A stretch of DNA of 64,000 nt from Bradyrhizobium sp. 200 (lineage in GTDB: Bacteria; Pseudomonadota; Alphaproteobacteria; Rhizobiales; Xanthobacteraceae): assembly GCF_023100945.1 (NCBI RefSeq), contig NZ_CP064689.1, positions 7,484,001 through 7,548,000 of the forward strand, in the 5' to 3' direction. A program made the translations under genes and the position numbers. Position 1 is the first letter of the stretch. Each line of letters starts with the position of its first letter. Positions 42,618-50,643 of the stretch are shown here, in pieces. The notes beneath the pieces were generated by a model. It made no database searches and was not told where the DNA came from. It saw nothing but the letters and a program-made list of their open reading frames with translations.

Positions 42618-44195
42618 ATGACGCATGTCACGCTGCGCCCGGAATTCGAAACCCTGATCGACCCCTACGCGCCGGTCGGTCAGGTCGGCACGGGTTTTGA
42701 CTTCACGGAGGGGCCGATCTGGCATCCGGTTCATCACTATCTCTTGTTTTCGGATATGCCCGGCGACGTGCGGCGGCGATGGGACGCCAAGCGCGGCGTC
42801 GTCGAGGTCAAGCGTCCGTCGAACAAATGCAACGGCATGACCTATGACGCCGAGCTCAACCTGATCGTTTGTGAGCACGCCACCTCGTCTTTGATCCGCG
42901 AGCGGCCCGATGGCCGCCGCGAGGTGATCGCCTCGCATTTCGAGAATCAGGAGCTCAACAGCCCGAACGACGTCTGTGTGCATTCGAGCGGCGCGATCTA
43001 TTTCAGCGATCCCTGGTATGGCCGCATGCCTGTCTACGGCGTCGAGCGGCCGCGCCAGCTCGGCTTCCAGGGCGTCTATCGCGTCCCATCAGGCGGCGGC
43101 CCGCCGAAACTCGTCGTCGAACGCCATCTATTCGACCAGCCGAACGGCCTCTGCTTCTCGCCCGACGAGCATCTGCTTTACGTCAACGACACCACGCAGG
43201 CGCTGATCCGTGTCTTCGACGTCGAGGCCGATGGCTCGCTCGCCAATGCGCGCGTCTTTGCCAGCGGCATTCGCTCCGAGCTCGAGCCCGGGCTGCCCGA
43301 CGGCATGAAGTGCGACCAGCGCGGCAATGTCTGGGTCACCGCGCCCGGCGGGGTCTGGGTCTATTCGCCGGCCGGCGAGTTGCTCGGCAAGGTGCGCCTT
43401 CCCGAACTCGTCGCCAATCTCACCTGGGGCGGCCCGGATTTCCGCACGCTCTATCTCACCGCGACTCATTCGGTCTATGCGATCCCGGTCAAGGCCGGCC
43501 CGCGCCACGAGCCTTATATGAGCGGCCGCGTTTCGACCGGCCCCGATGCCAGCGCCGCGCAACCCGCCTCACCGCAACTTGCCACCGGCGACATGCAACT
43601 CGATCCGCGGCGCTGCGCCATGATCATTCAGGATCTGCAGAACGACGTCATCATGGAAGGCGGCGCGTTCGCCGATTCCGGCTCGCCCGGCCACGCCCGC
43701 CAGCAGCGGATGGTTGACAATGTCCGCCGCCTCGCTGAAGCGGCGCGGGCGCGCGGCGTTGTCATCATCCATGTCTGGTTCATCGTCGAGCCGGGCGCGC
43801 CCGGCGTCACGCTCAACGCGCCGTTGTTCGAGGGACTGGTCGATAGCGGCGCGATGGTGCGCGGAAGCTGGGGCGCCGCGCCTGTTTCCGGGCTTGAGCC
43901 GCGCGCCGGCGATTTCATCGTCGAGAAAATGCGGATGAGCGCCTGGGAAGGCACCAGGCTGGAGACCATCCTCAAGGCGACAGGCCGCGACATGATCATC
44001 AACACCGGCGCCTGGACCAACATGTCGATCGAGCACACCGCCCGCACCGGCGCCGACAAGGGCTACTTCATGATCGTCCCTGAAGACTGCTGCTCGACCA
44101 TGAACGCCGACTGGCACAACGCCTCGATCAACTTTGCTATGCAGAACGTGGCAGTCGTCACCAACGCGGATGCGGTTATCAGAGGATTGGGATGA
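42618..44195 (+). CDS. Fusion: SMP-30/gluconolactonase domain + isochorismatase-like domain
   Basis: 525 residues in one frame. Residues ~15-310 are a six-bladed SMP-30/gluconolactonase propeller with metal-ligand motifs FTEGPIWHP (Glu31), NSPNDVCV, QPNGLCFSPDE and LPDGMKCD. Residues ~326-525 are an isochorismatase/cysteine-hydrolase fold: Asp339 in IIQDLQND and Lys437 in VEKMRMSAW. In the motif where the nucleophilic Cys is expected (GxxTxxC), the residue is Ser470 (GAWTNMSIEHTAR). Cys hydrolases of this fold deaminate amides (nicotinamide, maleamate); true isochorismatases lack the Cys. The protein could open a lactone with one half and hydrolyse a second bond with the other. Confidence 0.86.
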   Translation: MTHVTLRPEFETLIDPYAPVGQVGTGFDFTEGPIWHPVHHYLLFSDMPGDVRRRWDAKRGVVEVKRPSNKCNGMTYDAELNLIVCEHATSSLIRERPDGRREVIASHFENQELNSPNDVCVHSSGAIYFSDPWYGRMPVYGVERPRQLGFQGVYRVPSGGGPPKLVVERHLFDQPNGLCFSPDEHLLYVNDTTQALIRVFDVEADGSLANARVFASGIRSELEPGLPDGMKCDQRGNVWVTAPGGVWVYSPAGELLGKVRLPELVANLTWGGPDFRTLYLTATHSVYAIPVKAGPRHEPYMSGRVSTGPDASAAQPASPQLATGDMQLDPRRCAMIIQDLQNDVIMEGGAFADSGSPGHARQQRMVDNVRRLAEAARARGVVIIHVWFIVEPGAPGVTLNAPLFEGLVDSGAMVRGSWGAAPVSGLEPRAGDFIVEKMRMSAWEGTRLETILKATGRDMIINTGAWTNMSIEHTARTGADKGYFMIVPEDCCSTMNADWHNASINFAMQNVAVVTNADAVIRGLG

Positions 44196-44208
44196 ACAGA
44201 GTGCGGCC

Positions 44209-44835
44209 ATGCCAAAACTCTTTCACCTGAGCTGCTCGCCGCGCGCAGACTCGGAATCCTCTGCCGGTGCGCGGGTCTTCATTGATCGCTTCCGCCAGGC
44301 ACGGCCGGACTGGGACATCGACGTGATGAACCTGTGGCGGGATCATCTTCCGGAATTCGAGGGTTATGTACTGGAGGCCAAATATGCCCGCATCGGCGGG
44401 CGGGCATTTACGGATTCGCAGCGCGATGCGTTTGCGGTCACCGAACGCATCGCGCTCCGCTTCGCACTCGCCGACCGCGTGCTGATTTCGACGCCGATGT
44501 GGAACTTTGGTATTCCCTACAAGCTGAAACAATGGATCGACGTCATCACGCAGCCGGGGCTGGCCTTTCGTTACGATCCGGCGCAAGGATATCTGCCGCT
44601 GTTCAAGGACAGGCCGACAATCGTGATCCTGGCGAGCGGCAGCGATTTCATCACCGGCATGAATCGCGGCCGCATCGACATGGCAACGCCCTATCTGCGC
44701 GAGGCGCTCCGCTTCATCGGCGTCAGCGACGTCCGCTTCGTGCCGATCGGGCCGACCACCGGGCCGCTCGAACCGATCCGGGCCGCACGCGAAGGTGCGC
44801 ATCGGCGGCTGGCCGAGATGGCCGGGCGGTTCTGA
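44209..44835 (+). CDS. FMN-dependent NADH oxidoreductase / azoreductase (flavodoxin-like)
   Basis: 208 residues from ATG 44209 (MPKLFHLSCSPRADSESSAG). The phosphate-binding loop SCSPRADSESS and the STPMWNFGIPYKLKQWIDVI motif are hallmarks of the FMN-dependent azoreductase/quinone reductase family (AzoR). It transfers two electrons from NAD(P)H to quinones or azo compounds. It follows the fusion gene by 13 bp, though its ribosome site is weak, so translation may depend on coupling. A role in reducing a quinone-like intermediate is inferred. Confidence 0.87.
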   Translation: MPKLFHLSCSPRADSESSAGARVFIDRFRQARPDWDIDVMNLWRDHLPEFEGYVLEAKYARIGGRAFTDSQRDAFAVTERIALRFALADRVLISTPMWNFGIPYKLKQWIDVITQPGLAFRYDPAQGYLPLFKDRPTIVILASGSDFITGMNRGRIDMATPYLREALRFIGVSDVRFVPIGPTTGPLEPIRAAREGAHRRLAEMAGRF

Positions 44836-44905
44836 CCAAAGGCGTGGCGAAACCGGAACATTTGCGGCAAGATCGCACTTACCCGACTGCCGAAGGAGAA
44901 CCCCG

Positions 44906-45919
44906 TTGAAGTGCTACGAGCTACAGGGACCGAGCGGAATCGATGGGCTTACCCTTGTCGACAAGCCTGTGCCGGAGCCCGGTGAAGGCGAAGTGCTGGT
45001 TCGGCTCAGGGCGGCAACGCTGAACTATCGCGACCTCCTCATCGTCAAGGGCGGTTACGGCTCGCGTCAGAAATTTCCACTCGTGCCGGTGTCCGACGGC
45101 GCCGGCGTCGTCGAACGCCTCGGCGCGGGCGTGCGGGAATTCGCAGCCGGCGACCGCGTCATCGGCAGCTTCTTCGAAAGCTGGATCGCCGGCGAGCCCA
45201 GCGAAGCAAAGATGCGCACAAACCTCGGCGGCGCGGTGGACGGCGTGCTCACGGAATATCGGATCTTCCCAAAGCACGCGCTGGTGAGAACGCCGGAGCA
45301 CCTCAGCGACGTCGAAGCCGCGGCACTCCCCTGCGCCGGGGTCACGGCCTGGAGCGCAGTCGTCAAGCTCGGCGGTTTAAAACCCGGTCAAACCGTTCTG
45401 ACACAAGGCACCGGCGGGGTATCCCTGTTTGCAATTCAGTTTGCGAAAATGTGCGGCGCGCGCGTCATCGCGACCTCATCCAGCGACGCCAAGATCGAAC
45501 GTCTCAAGACGCTCGGCGTAGACCATACATTGAACTACGGGGCGACACCCGACTGGGGCAAGAAAGCCCGCGAATGGAGCGGCCACGGCGTCGACTTGGT
45601 CGTCGAGGTAGGCGGGGTCGGAACGCTGAACGAATCGATCAGGGCGACCAGGATCGGCGGCACGATCGCGTTCATCGGCGTGCTCGCCGGCCCGCCGCCG
45701 TCCAACTCGCGGCTGCCGCTGATGGTCATGCAGCAGCAGCGGCTGCAGGGCATCACCGTCGGATCGGTCGAGGACCTCAAGGCGATGGCGGAGGCCATCG
45801 CGGTTCACCGGATGAAGCCGATGGTCGACAAGATTTTTTCGTTCGATCAGGTGACAGCGGCGTTTTCCTACATGGAGAGCGGCGCGCATTTCGGGAAGGT
45901 GGCGATCGAGATCGGCTGA
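44906..45919 (+). CDS. NAD(P)-dependent medium-chain alcohol dehydrogenase / quinone oxidoreductase, TTG start
   Basis: 337 residues from TTG 44906 (MKCYELQGPSGIDGLTLVDK). AAGGAG sits 8 bp before this TTG and no ATG or GTG with a ribosome site is available nearby. Domain order is normal MDR: catalytic domain with NYRDLLIVKGGYGSRQKFPL and DGAGVVERLGAGVREFAAGD, then Rossmann domain with TGGVSLFAIQFAKMCGARVI. The four-Cys structural zinc cluster is absent, placing it near the quinone oxidoreductase branch. It lies 70 bp after the FMN reductase gene and is probably the last gene of the operon. Confidence 0.87.
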   Translation: MKCYELQGPSGIDGLTLVDKPVPEPGEGEVLVRLRAATLNYRDLLIVKGGYGSRQKFPLVPVSDGAGVVERLGAGVREFAAGDRVIGSFFESWIAGEPSEAKMRTNLGGAVDGVLTEYRIFPKHALVRTPEHLSDVEAAALPCAGVTAWSAVVKLGGLKPGQTVLTQGTGGVSLFAIQFAKMCGARVIATSSSDAKIERLKTLGVDHTLNYGATPDWGKKAREWSGHGVDLVVEVGGVGTLNESIRATRIGGTIAFIGVLAGPPPSNSRLPLMVMQQQRLQGITVGSVEDLKAMAEAIAVHRMKPMVDKIFSFDQVTAAFSYMESGAHFGKVAIEIG

Positions 45920-46329
45920 CCGCGACATTTCGCCATCGACAGCCGATTCCAGCGACGGTTCCCGCTGCAAGATTTTGCCGGGTTTTAAGCTCATTTGGGG
46001 ATCGGCAGGCCTCTGCGCGAGGGACCCTCGATGCTCATGGCCACAACTGGCAGCACGGCGCGTACAACTCTTGCTGGTTCGAGGAATTGCTTCCGTCGTC
46101 ATTAGGCTTTAAATTCCTGCCATTCGCCTCGTCGAAAATCGGGCGCCGCCCGGCGCTCACGAGAGCTCAACGGGATTACAACCGAGCTGGGGTCGCTGCC
46201 TTACGGAAAGCCTGAGGCCTGCCCCCTTCTATGGCGAGACATGTGAACCGGCTGTGAGCGAGACCACCAGCGCGAGAAATGATGCCGCCCGCGCGGAAGT
46301 TGCAGCGAGCAGCCGGATGGAAATGGACG
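45920..46329. other. 410-bp intergenic region with no recognised gene
   Basis: I see no supported gene here. An open frame crosses it only because it shadows the dehydrogenase gene, and its translation resembles nothing I know. It should hold the end of the catabolic operon and the promoter of the efflux-type operon starting at 46330; no clear terminator hairpin was found. Confidence 0.5.
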
Positions 46330-47391
46330 ATGACCGAAGACAAGAGCAAATTGCTGAGATCGCTGAGCATCGATCGCAGCGCCAGCAAGGCGGAGCGATC
46401 GAAGAGCCGCTGGCTGCCGATCTCGGCTGCGATTGTCGCCTGCGTCGTCGCATTCGCCGCCTTTGGCGCTTATGAGTTCCGCAGGCAAGACTCGCCCAAG
46501 GAAACCGCATCACAGGCCGCACAGCAGCCCGCCGCGCAGCCTCAGCCGCCGCAGCAATCTGCAGCGAACAACAAGGCGGCCGGCAATCTGGCGGCGTCCG
46601 GCTATGTGGTGGCGCGCCGCAAGGCGACCGTTGCGGCCGAGATCACCGGCAAGGTGGTCGAGGTCTTCATCGACGAAGGCATGACAGTGACCGACGGTCA
46701 GGTCGTCGCGCGGCTCGATAGCGTGCTTGCCGAAAAGGACTATGAGCTGGCCCGCTCGCGCGTCGAGACGGCCGATGCCGCGGTAGCCGCGATCACGGCC
46801 GATCTGGAGGACGCGACGCGGATCATGTCGCGGGTGCAAACACTCTCACAGAAGAATTTTGCGACCGAGGCCGACCTGACCAAGGCGCAGGCCCGGGTCG
46901 GTGTGCTCAGCGCGCAATTGCGCCAGGCGCAGTCGCAATTCGAGACCGCCAAGATCGACGCCAAGCGCAGCGGCTCGATGCTCGACAAGCATCAGATCCG
47001 GGCGCCGTTTGCCGGCGTCGTCATCGACCGCAGCGCCCAGCCCGGCGAAATGATTTCGCCGATGTCGGTCGGCGGCTACACCCGCACCGGCATCTGCACC
47101 ATCGTCGATATGGATTCGATCGAAATCGAGGTCGACGTCAACGAGGCCTTCATCGGCCGGGTCACCCCCGGCGGCGCGGTGAATGCGATGCTCGATGCCT
47201 ATCCGGACTGGACCATTCCCGCCTCGGTAATCGCCATCGTGCCGACCGCGAACCGCGAGAAGGCCACGGTGAAGGTTCGCATTCGCTTCGACAAGAAAGA
47301 CCCGCGCATCCTGCCCGACATGGCGGTGAAGGTGAACTTCTTAGGCGACGCCAAGGCAAGGGGCACCGCCGAGACCACCGCCGCGAACTAG
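46330..47391 (+). CDS. Membrane-fusion (HlyD/MacA-type) subunit of an ABC exporter
   Basis: 353 residues from ATG 46330 (MTEDKSKLLRSLSIDRSASK). One membrane anchor (WLPISAAIVACVVAFAAFGA, ~residues 30-52) is followed by a Gln/Pro/Ala-rich linker. A biotinyl-lipoyl-like domain starts at NLAASGYVVARRKATVAAEI. A helical hairpin covers ~120-215, and the return strand HQIRAPFAGVVIDRSAQPGE precedes a beta-barrel domain. This is the periplasmic adaptor layout of MacA/DevB. It probably works with the ATPase and two FtsX-type permeases encoded next; an outer-membrane channel is not encoded here. Confidence 0.88.
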   Translation: MTEDKSKLLRSLSIDRSASKAERSKSRWLPISAAIVACVVAFAAFGAYEFRRQDSPKETASQAAQQPAAQPQPPQQSAANNKAAGNLAASGYVVARRKATVAAEITGKVVEVFIDEGMTVTDGQVVARLDSVLAEKDYELARSRVETADAAVAAITADLEDATRIMSRVQTLSQKNFATEADLTKAQARVGVLSAQLRQAQSQFETAKIDAKRSGSMLDKHQIRAPFAGVVIDRSAQPGEMISPMSVGGYTRTGICTIVDMDSIEIEVDVNEAFIGRVTPGGAVNAMLDAYPDWTIPASVIAIVPTANREKATVKVRIRFDKKDPRILPDMAVKVNFLGDAKARGTAETTAAN

Positions 47392-47422
47392 CATCCAGCC
47401 GGAATCCCTGGAGGAGACAAGC

Positions 47423-48121
47423 GTGACAGCCGAGCATCCGATGGTTCGCCTTACCGGCGTAGCCAAGCGTTTCACCAAGGGCAAGGAAACGATCTCGATC
47501 TTCGATCATCTCGATCTGGCGATACCCCGCGGCGATTTCATCGCTGTGATGGGGCCGTCCGGTTCGGGCAAGACGACGCTGCTCAACCTCCTCGGGGGCA
47601 TCGATCGCGTCGACGCCGGCGAGATCGCGGTCGCGGACCACCGCATCGATGGCCTTTCCGAGGGCGAACTCGCCGCCTGGCGAGCCGCCAATATCGGCTT
47701 CATCTTCCAGTTCTATAATCTGATGCCGATGCTGACTGCGGCGCAGAACGTGGAACTGCCGCTGTTGCTCACCAAATTGAACCGCAAGGAGCGCGCCGAG
47801 CGCGTTCAAACCGCGCTTTCAGTGGTTGGGCTCGCCGACCGCACCAAGCACCGTCCGCGCGAAATGTCGGGCGGCCAGCAGCAGCGCGTCGCCATTGCCC
47901 GCGCCATCGTCTCGGATCCGAACTTGCTGCTGTGCGACGAACCGACCGGCGATCTCGACCGGCAATCCGCCGACGAGATCCTTTCGATCCTGCAACTGCT
48001 CAACGGCGAACTCGGCAAGACCATCGTGATGGTCACGCATGACCCGGCGGCGGCAAACTATGCCAAGCGCGTGCTGCATCTCGACAAGGGCCGCTTCGTC
48101 GAACGGGAGCTCGCCGCGTGA
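47423..48121 (+). CDS. ABC exporter ATP-binding protein (LolD/MacB type)
   Basis: 232 residues from GTG 47423 ([20 protein letters not shown]), with GGAGGA before it. Walker [18 protein letters not shown]-loop [20 protein letters not shown], signature [15 protein letters not shown] and Walker [14 protein letters not shown]. The sequence after Walker A ([12 protein letters not shown]) is typical of the LolD/MacB/FtsE class, which drives mechanotransmission rather than import. Its stop overlaps the first permease gene (GTGA). Confidence 0.92.
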   Translation: MTAEHPMVRLTGVAKRFTKGKETISIFDHLDLAIPRGDFIAVMGPSGSGKTTLLNLLGGIDRVDAGEIAVADHRIDGLSEGELAAWRAANIGFIFQFYNLMPMLTAAQNVELPLLLTKLNRKERAERVQTALSVVGLADRTKHRPREMSGGQQQRVAIARAIVSDPNLLLCDEPTGDLDRQSADEILSILQLLNGELGKTIVMVTHDPAAANYAKRVLHLDKGRFVERELAA

Positions 48122-49278
48122 ACGACTTCGACCTGGTCCGGAAAAACCTGTTCCGCCGCAAATTGCGCGCAGTGCTGATGATCGTGTCGATCCTGATCGC
48201 GTTCATGATCTTCGGCGTGCTCGCCGGATTCTACCGTGCCTTCACCGCCGGCGAGGATGCCGCCGCCGCTGATAGAATGATCACCGTCAACAAGATCAAC
48301 TTTACCCAGCCGATGCCGATCGCCTACTTCACTCGCGTGCGCGCGGTGGAAGGGGTCCGGCAGGTGACCTTCGCCAACTGGTTCGGCGGCTACTATCAGG
48401 ACCCGAAGAACTTCATCATGGCGCTCGCGATCGAGCCGAACACCTATTTCGACGTGTACCGCAGCGAATTCGAGGTTCCGCCCGACCAGCTTCAGGCCTT
48501 CACCCGCGACCGCGGCAGCGCGGTGGTCGGCGAAAGCCTGGCACAGAAATGGGGCTGGAAGATCGGCGATCGCATCCCTCTCAACAGCAACATCTTCAGC
48601 CAGAAGAGCGGCGGACATACCTGGGATCTCACCATTGCCGGCATCGTCAAGGGCAAGGCCGATCACGTCGACACCAACTTTCTCCTGTTCCAGTACCCCT
48701 ATTTCGACGAGACCCGCAGTTTCGGCAAGGACACCATCGGCTGGATGATCCTTCAGACCACCTCGCCCGAAAACAACGATCGCGTGGCAAAGGCGATCGA
48801 CGCGATGTTCGCCAATTCCACCGCCGAGACCTCGACCGACACCGAGAAGGCGTTCGGCAAGGCGTTCGCTGCCCAGTTCGGCAACATCGCGCTGATCGTA
48901 TTGCTGGTGGCTGGCGCGGCTTTCGTCACCATCCTGATGATCGTCGGCAACACCATGGCGCTGTCGATCCGCGAGCGCACCCGCGAGATCGGCGTGCTGA
49001 AGACGCTCGGCTTTTCGGGTCCGCGGATCCTGGGGATGGTGCTCGGCGAATCCGTGCTGCTGGCGCTGCTCGGCGGCATTCCCGGCCTCGCGGTTGCCGC
49101 GCTGATCGCCATGGCGCTTCGCACCAGCCTCGCCAACATCGCGCCCGCTTTTGCGGTATCGCCGACCATCATCCTGCAAGGGCTGGTGCTGATGATCGCG
49201 CTGGGGCTGATCACGGGGATCATTCCGGCGCTCAACGCCATGCGGCTTAGAATTGCAACCGCACTGGGACGGGGATAG
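48118..49278 (+). CDS. ABC exporter permease, FtsX/MacB type (first)
   Basis: 386 residues from GTG 48118 ([20 protein letters not shown]). The topology is one N-terminal membrane helix (VLMIVSILIAFMIFGVLAGF), a large periplasmic MacB-PCD-like domain (~50-255), and three C-terminal helices starting at GNIALIVLLVAGAAFVTILM. The LSIRERTREIGVLKTLGFSG coupling motif is characteristic of FtsX-type permeases. It is overlapped by the ATPase gene and followed 2 bp later by its partner permease. Confidence 0.9.
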   Translation: MNDFDLVRKNLFRRKLRAVLMIVSILIAFMIFGVLAGFYRAFTAGEDAAAADRMITVNKINFTQPMPIAYFTRVRAVEGVRQVTFANWFGGYYQDPKNFIMALAIEPNTYFDVYRSEFEVPPDQLQAFTRDRGSAVVGESLAQKWGWKIGDRIPLNSNIFSQKSGGHTWDLTIAGIVKGKADHVDTNFLLFQYPYFDETRSFGKDTIGWMILQTTSPENNDRVAKAIDAMFANSTAETSTDTEKAFGKAFAAQFGNIALIVLLVAGAAFVTILMIVGNTMALSIRERTREIGVLKTLGFSGPRILGMVLGESVLLALLGGIPGLAVAALIAMALRTSLANIAPAFAVSPTIILQGLVLMIALGLITGIIPALNAMRLRIATALGRG

Positions 49279-49280
49279 GC

Positions 49281-50471
49281 ATGCGTTCGCTCTGGCTTCA
49301 AGTCGCGGCGGTTACCGCCATCAACCTCAAGAGCATTGCGCAGCGGCGCTGGCTCTCGCTCTCGACGGTGATCGCGATCGCTCTGGTGGTGATCGTGCTG
49401 CTCGCATTCCTGGCAATGGCCAACGGCTTCCAGCGCACCATTGCCGGCTCTGGGGCTGACGACATCGCGATCGTGCTGCGGGCCGGCTCGCAGGCCGAGA
49501 TCAACAGCACGGTGAGCCGCGATCAGGTGCGGCTGATCGAGGACGGTCCCGGCATCGCGCGCGGCAGCGATGGCAAACCCATGATCTCACCGGAACTTTA
49601 TCTCGTAGTCGACGGCATCAAGCGTACGACCAAGACCAAGGCCAACCTGCCGCTGCGCGGGATCGGCGAACAGGGCAGCGCGCTGCGCAAGGACATCACC
49701 ATCACCTCAGGCCGCATGTTTAGCCGCGGAAGCAATGAGGTGGTGGTTGGCAAGGCTTTGCAGCGCCAATTCGAAGGATTCGACCTCGGCAGCACCGTGT
49801 CGTTCGGCGCCACGCGCTGGACCGTCGTCGGCGTGTTCGACGCCGGCGGCAGCGTGTTCGAATCTGAAATCTGGGCCGATCTCAACGTGGTGCAGAGCCT
49901 GTTCAACCGCAACAACATCGTCCAGACGGTGCGCGCACGCCTCACCGGGCCGGCCGCACTCAATGAGCTCAAGAGCTACAGCGACAACGATCCGCGGCTG
50001 AAGCTTGATGTGAAATCCGAAGCGGCCTATTTCGCCGAACAGGCTTCGCAGACCTCCGATCTGATTCAGAAGCTCGGCTGGCCACTGGCGATCGCGATGG
50101 CGCTGGGCGCGGTCGCTGGCGCGCTCAACACGATGTATTCGTCGGTAGCAGCCCGCGCGACGGAAATCGCAACGCTGCGCGCCATCGGCTTCGGCGGCTT
50201 CCCCGCGTTCGTCGGCACGCTCGCTGAATCTCTGCTGCTCGCCGTCATCGGCGGGCTATTAGGGGCCGCCGCCACCTATCTGATTTTCGACGGCGTCACG
50301 GCGTCGACCCTGGGCGGCAACTTCACGCAGGTGGTGTTCGATTTCAAGCTCAGCCCCTGGCTGATCGCCGAGGGAGTTGTGCTTGCGCTGATCGTAGGCC
50401 TGATCGGCGGATTGTTTCCGGCCCTGCGGGCCGCGCGATTGCCGATCGTCGAGGGCCTGTATGCGAACTGA
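49281..50471 (+). CDS. ABC exporter permease, FtsX/MacB type (second)
   Basis: 396 residues, MRSLWLQVAAVTAINLKSIA. Same layout as the previous permease: helix near residues 30-50, periplasmic domain (~55-275), then three helices with VAARATEIATLRAIGFGGFP as the coupling motif. Two different permeases plus one ATPase and one adaptor suggest a heterodimeric exporter like DevBCA or LolCDE rather than homodimeric MacB. The exported molecule is unknown. Confidence 0.9.
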   Translation: MRSLWLQVAAVTAINLKSIAQRRWLSLSTVIAIALVVIVLLAFLAMANGFQRTIAGSGADDIAIVLRAGSQAEINSTVSRDQVRLIEDGPGIARGSDGKPMISPELYLVVDGIKRTTKTKANLPLRGIGEQGSALRKDITITSGRMFSRGSNEVVVGKALQRQFEGFDLGSTVSFGATRWTVVGVFDAGGSVFESEIWADLNVVQSLFNRNNIVQTVRARLTGPAALNELKSYSDNDPRLKLDVKSEAAYFAEQASQTSDLIQKLGWPLAIAMALGAVAGALNTMYSSVAARATEIATLRAIGFGGFPAFVGTLAESLLLAVIGGLLGAAATYLIFDGVTASTLGGNFTQVVFDFKLSPWLIAEGVVLALIVGLIGGLFPALRAARLPIVEGLYAN

Positions 50472-50643
50472 ACTCCCTACTCTCCCTTGAGGCCCGCCGC
50501 CAATAGTGTCTCGATATGGGCATGGCCGTTGCAGTTTCTGTGACGGTTCCAATATGGCCTGTTCCGGCGGTCACTTCGCCATTGCGGATAGGACCAGGAT
50601 CGCCCTAGAGTTGTATTAAACTTCAACTTGGGGGGCGCCGCCA

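Noticed and set aside
45920..46215. Continuation of an open frame past the dehydrogenase gene
   Set aside because: It is the out-of-frame shadow of the dehydrogenase gene running on by chance; the extra part has no recognisable domain or start.
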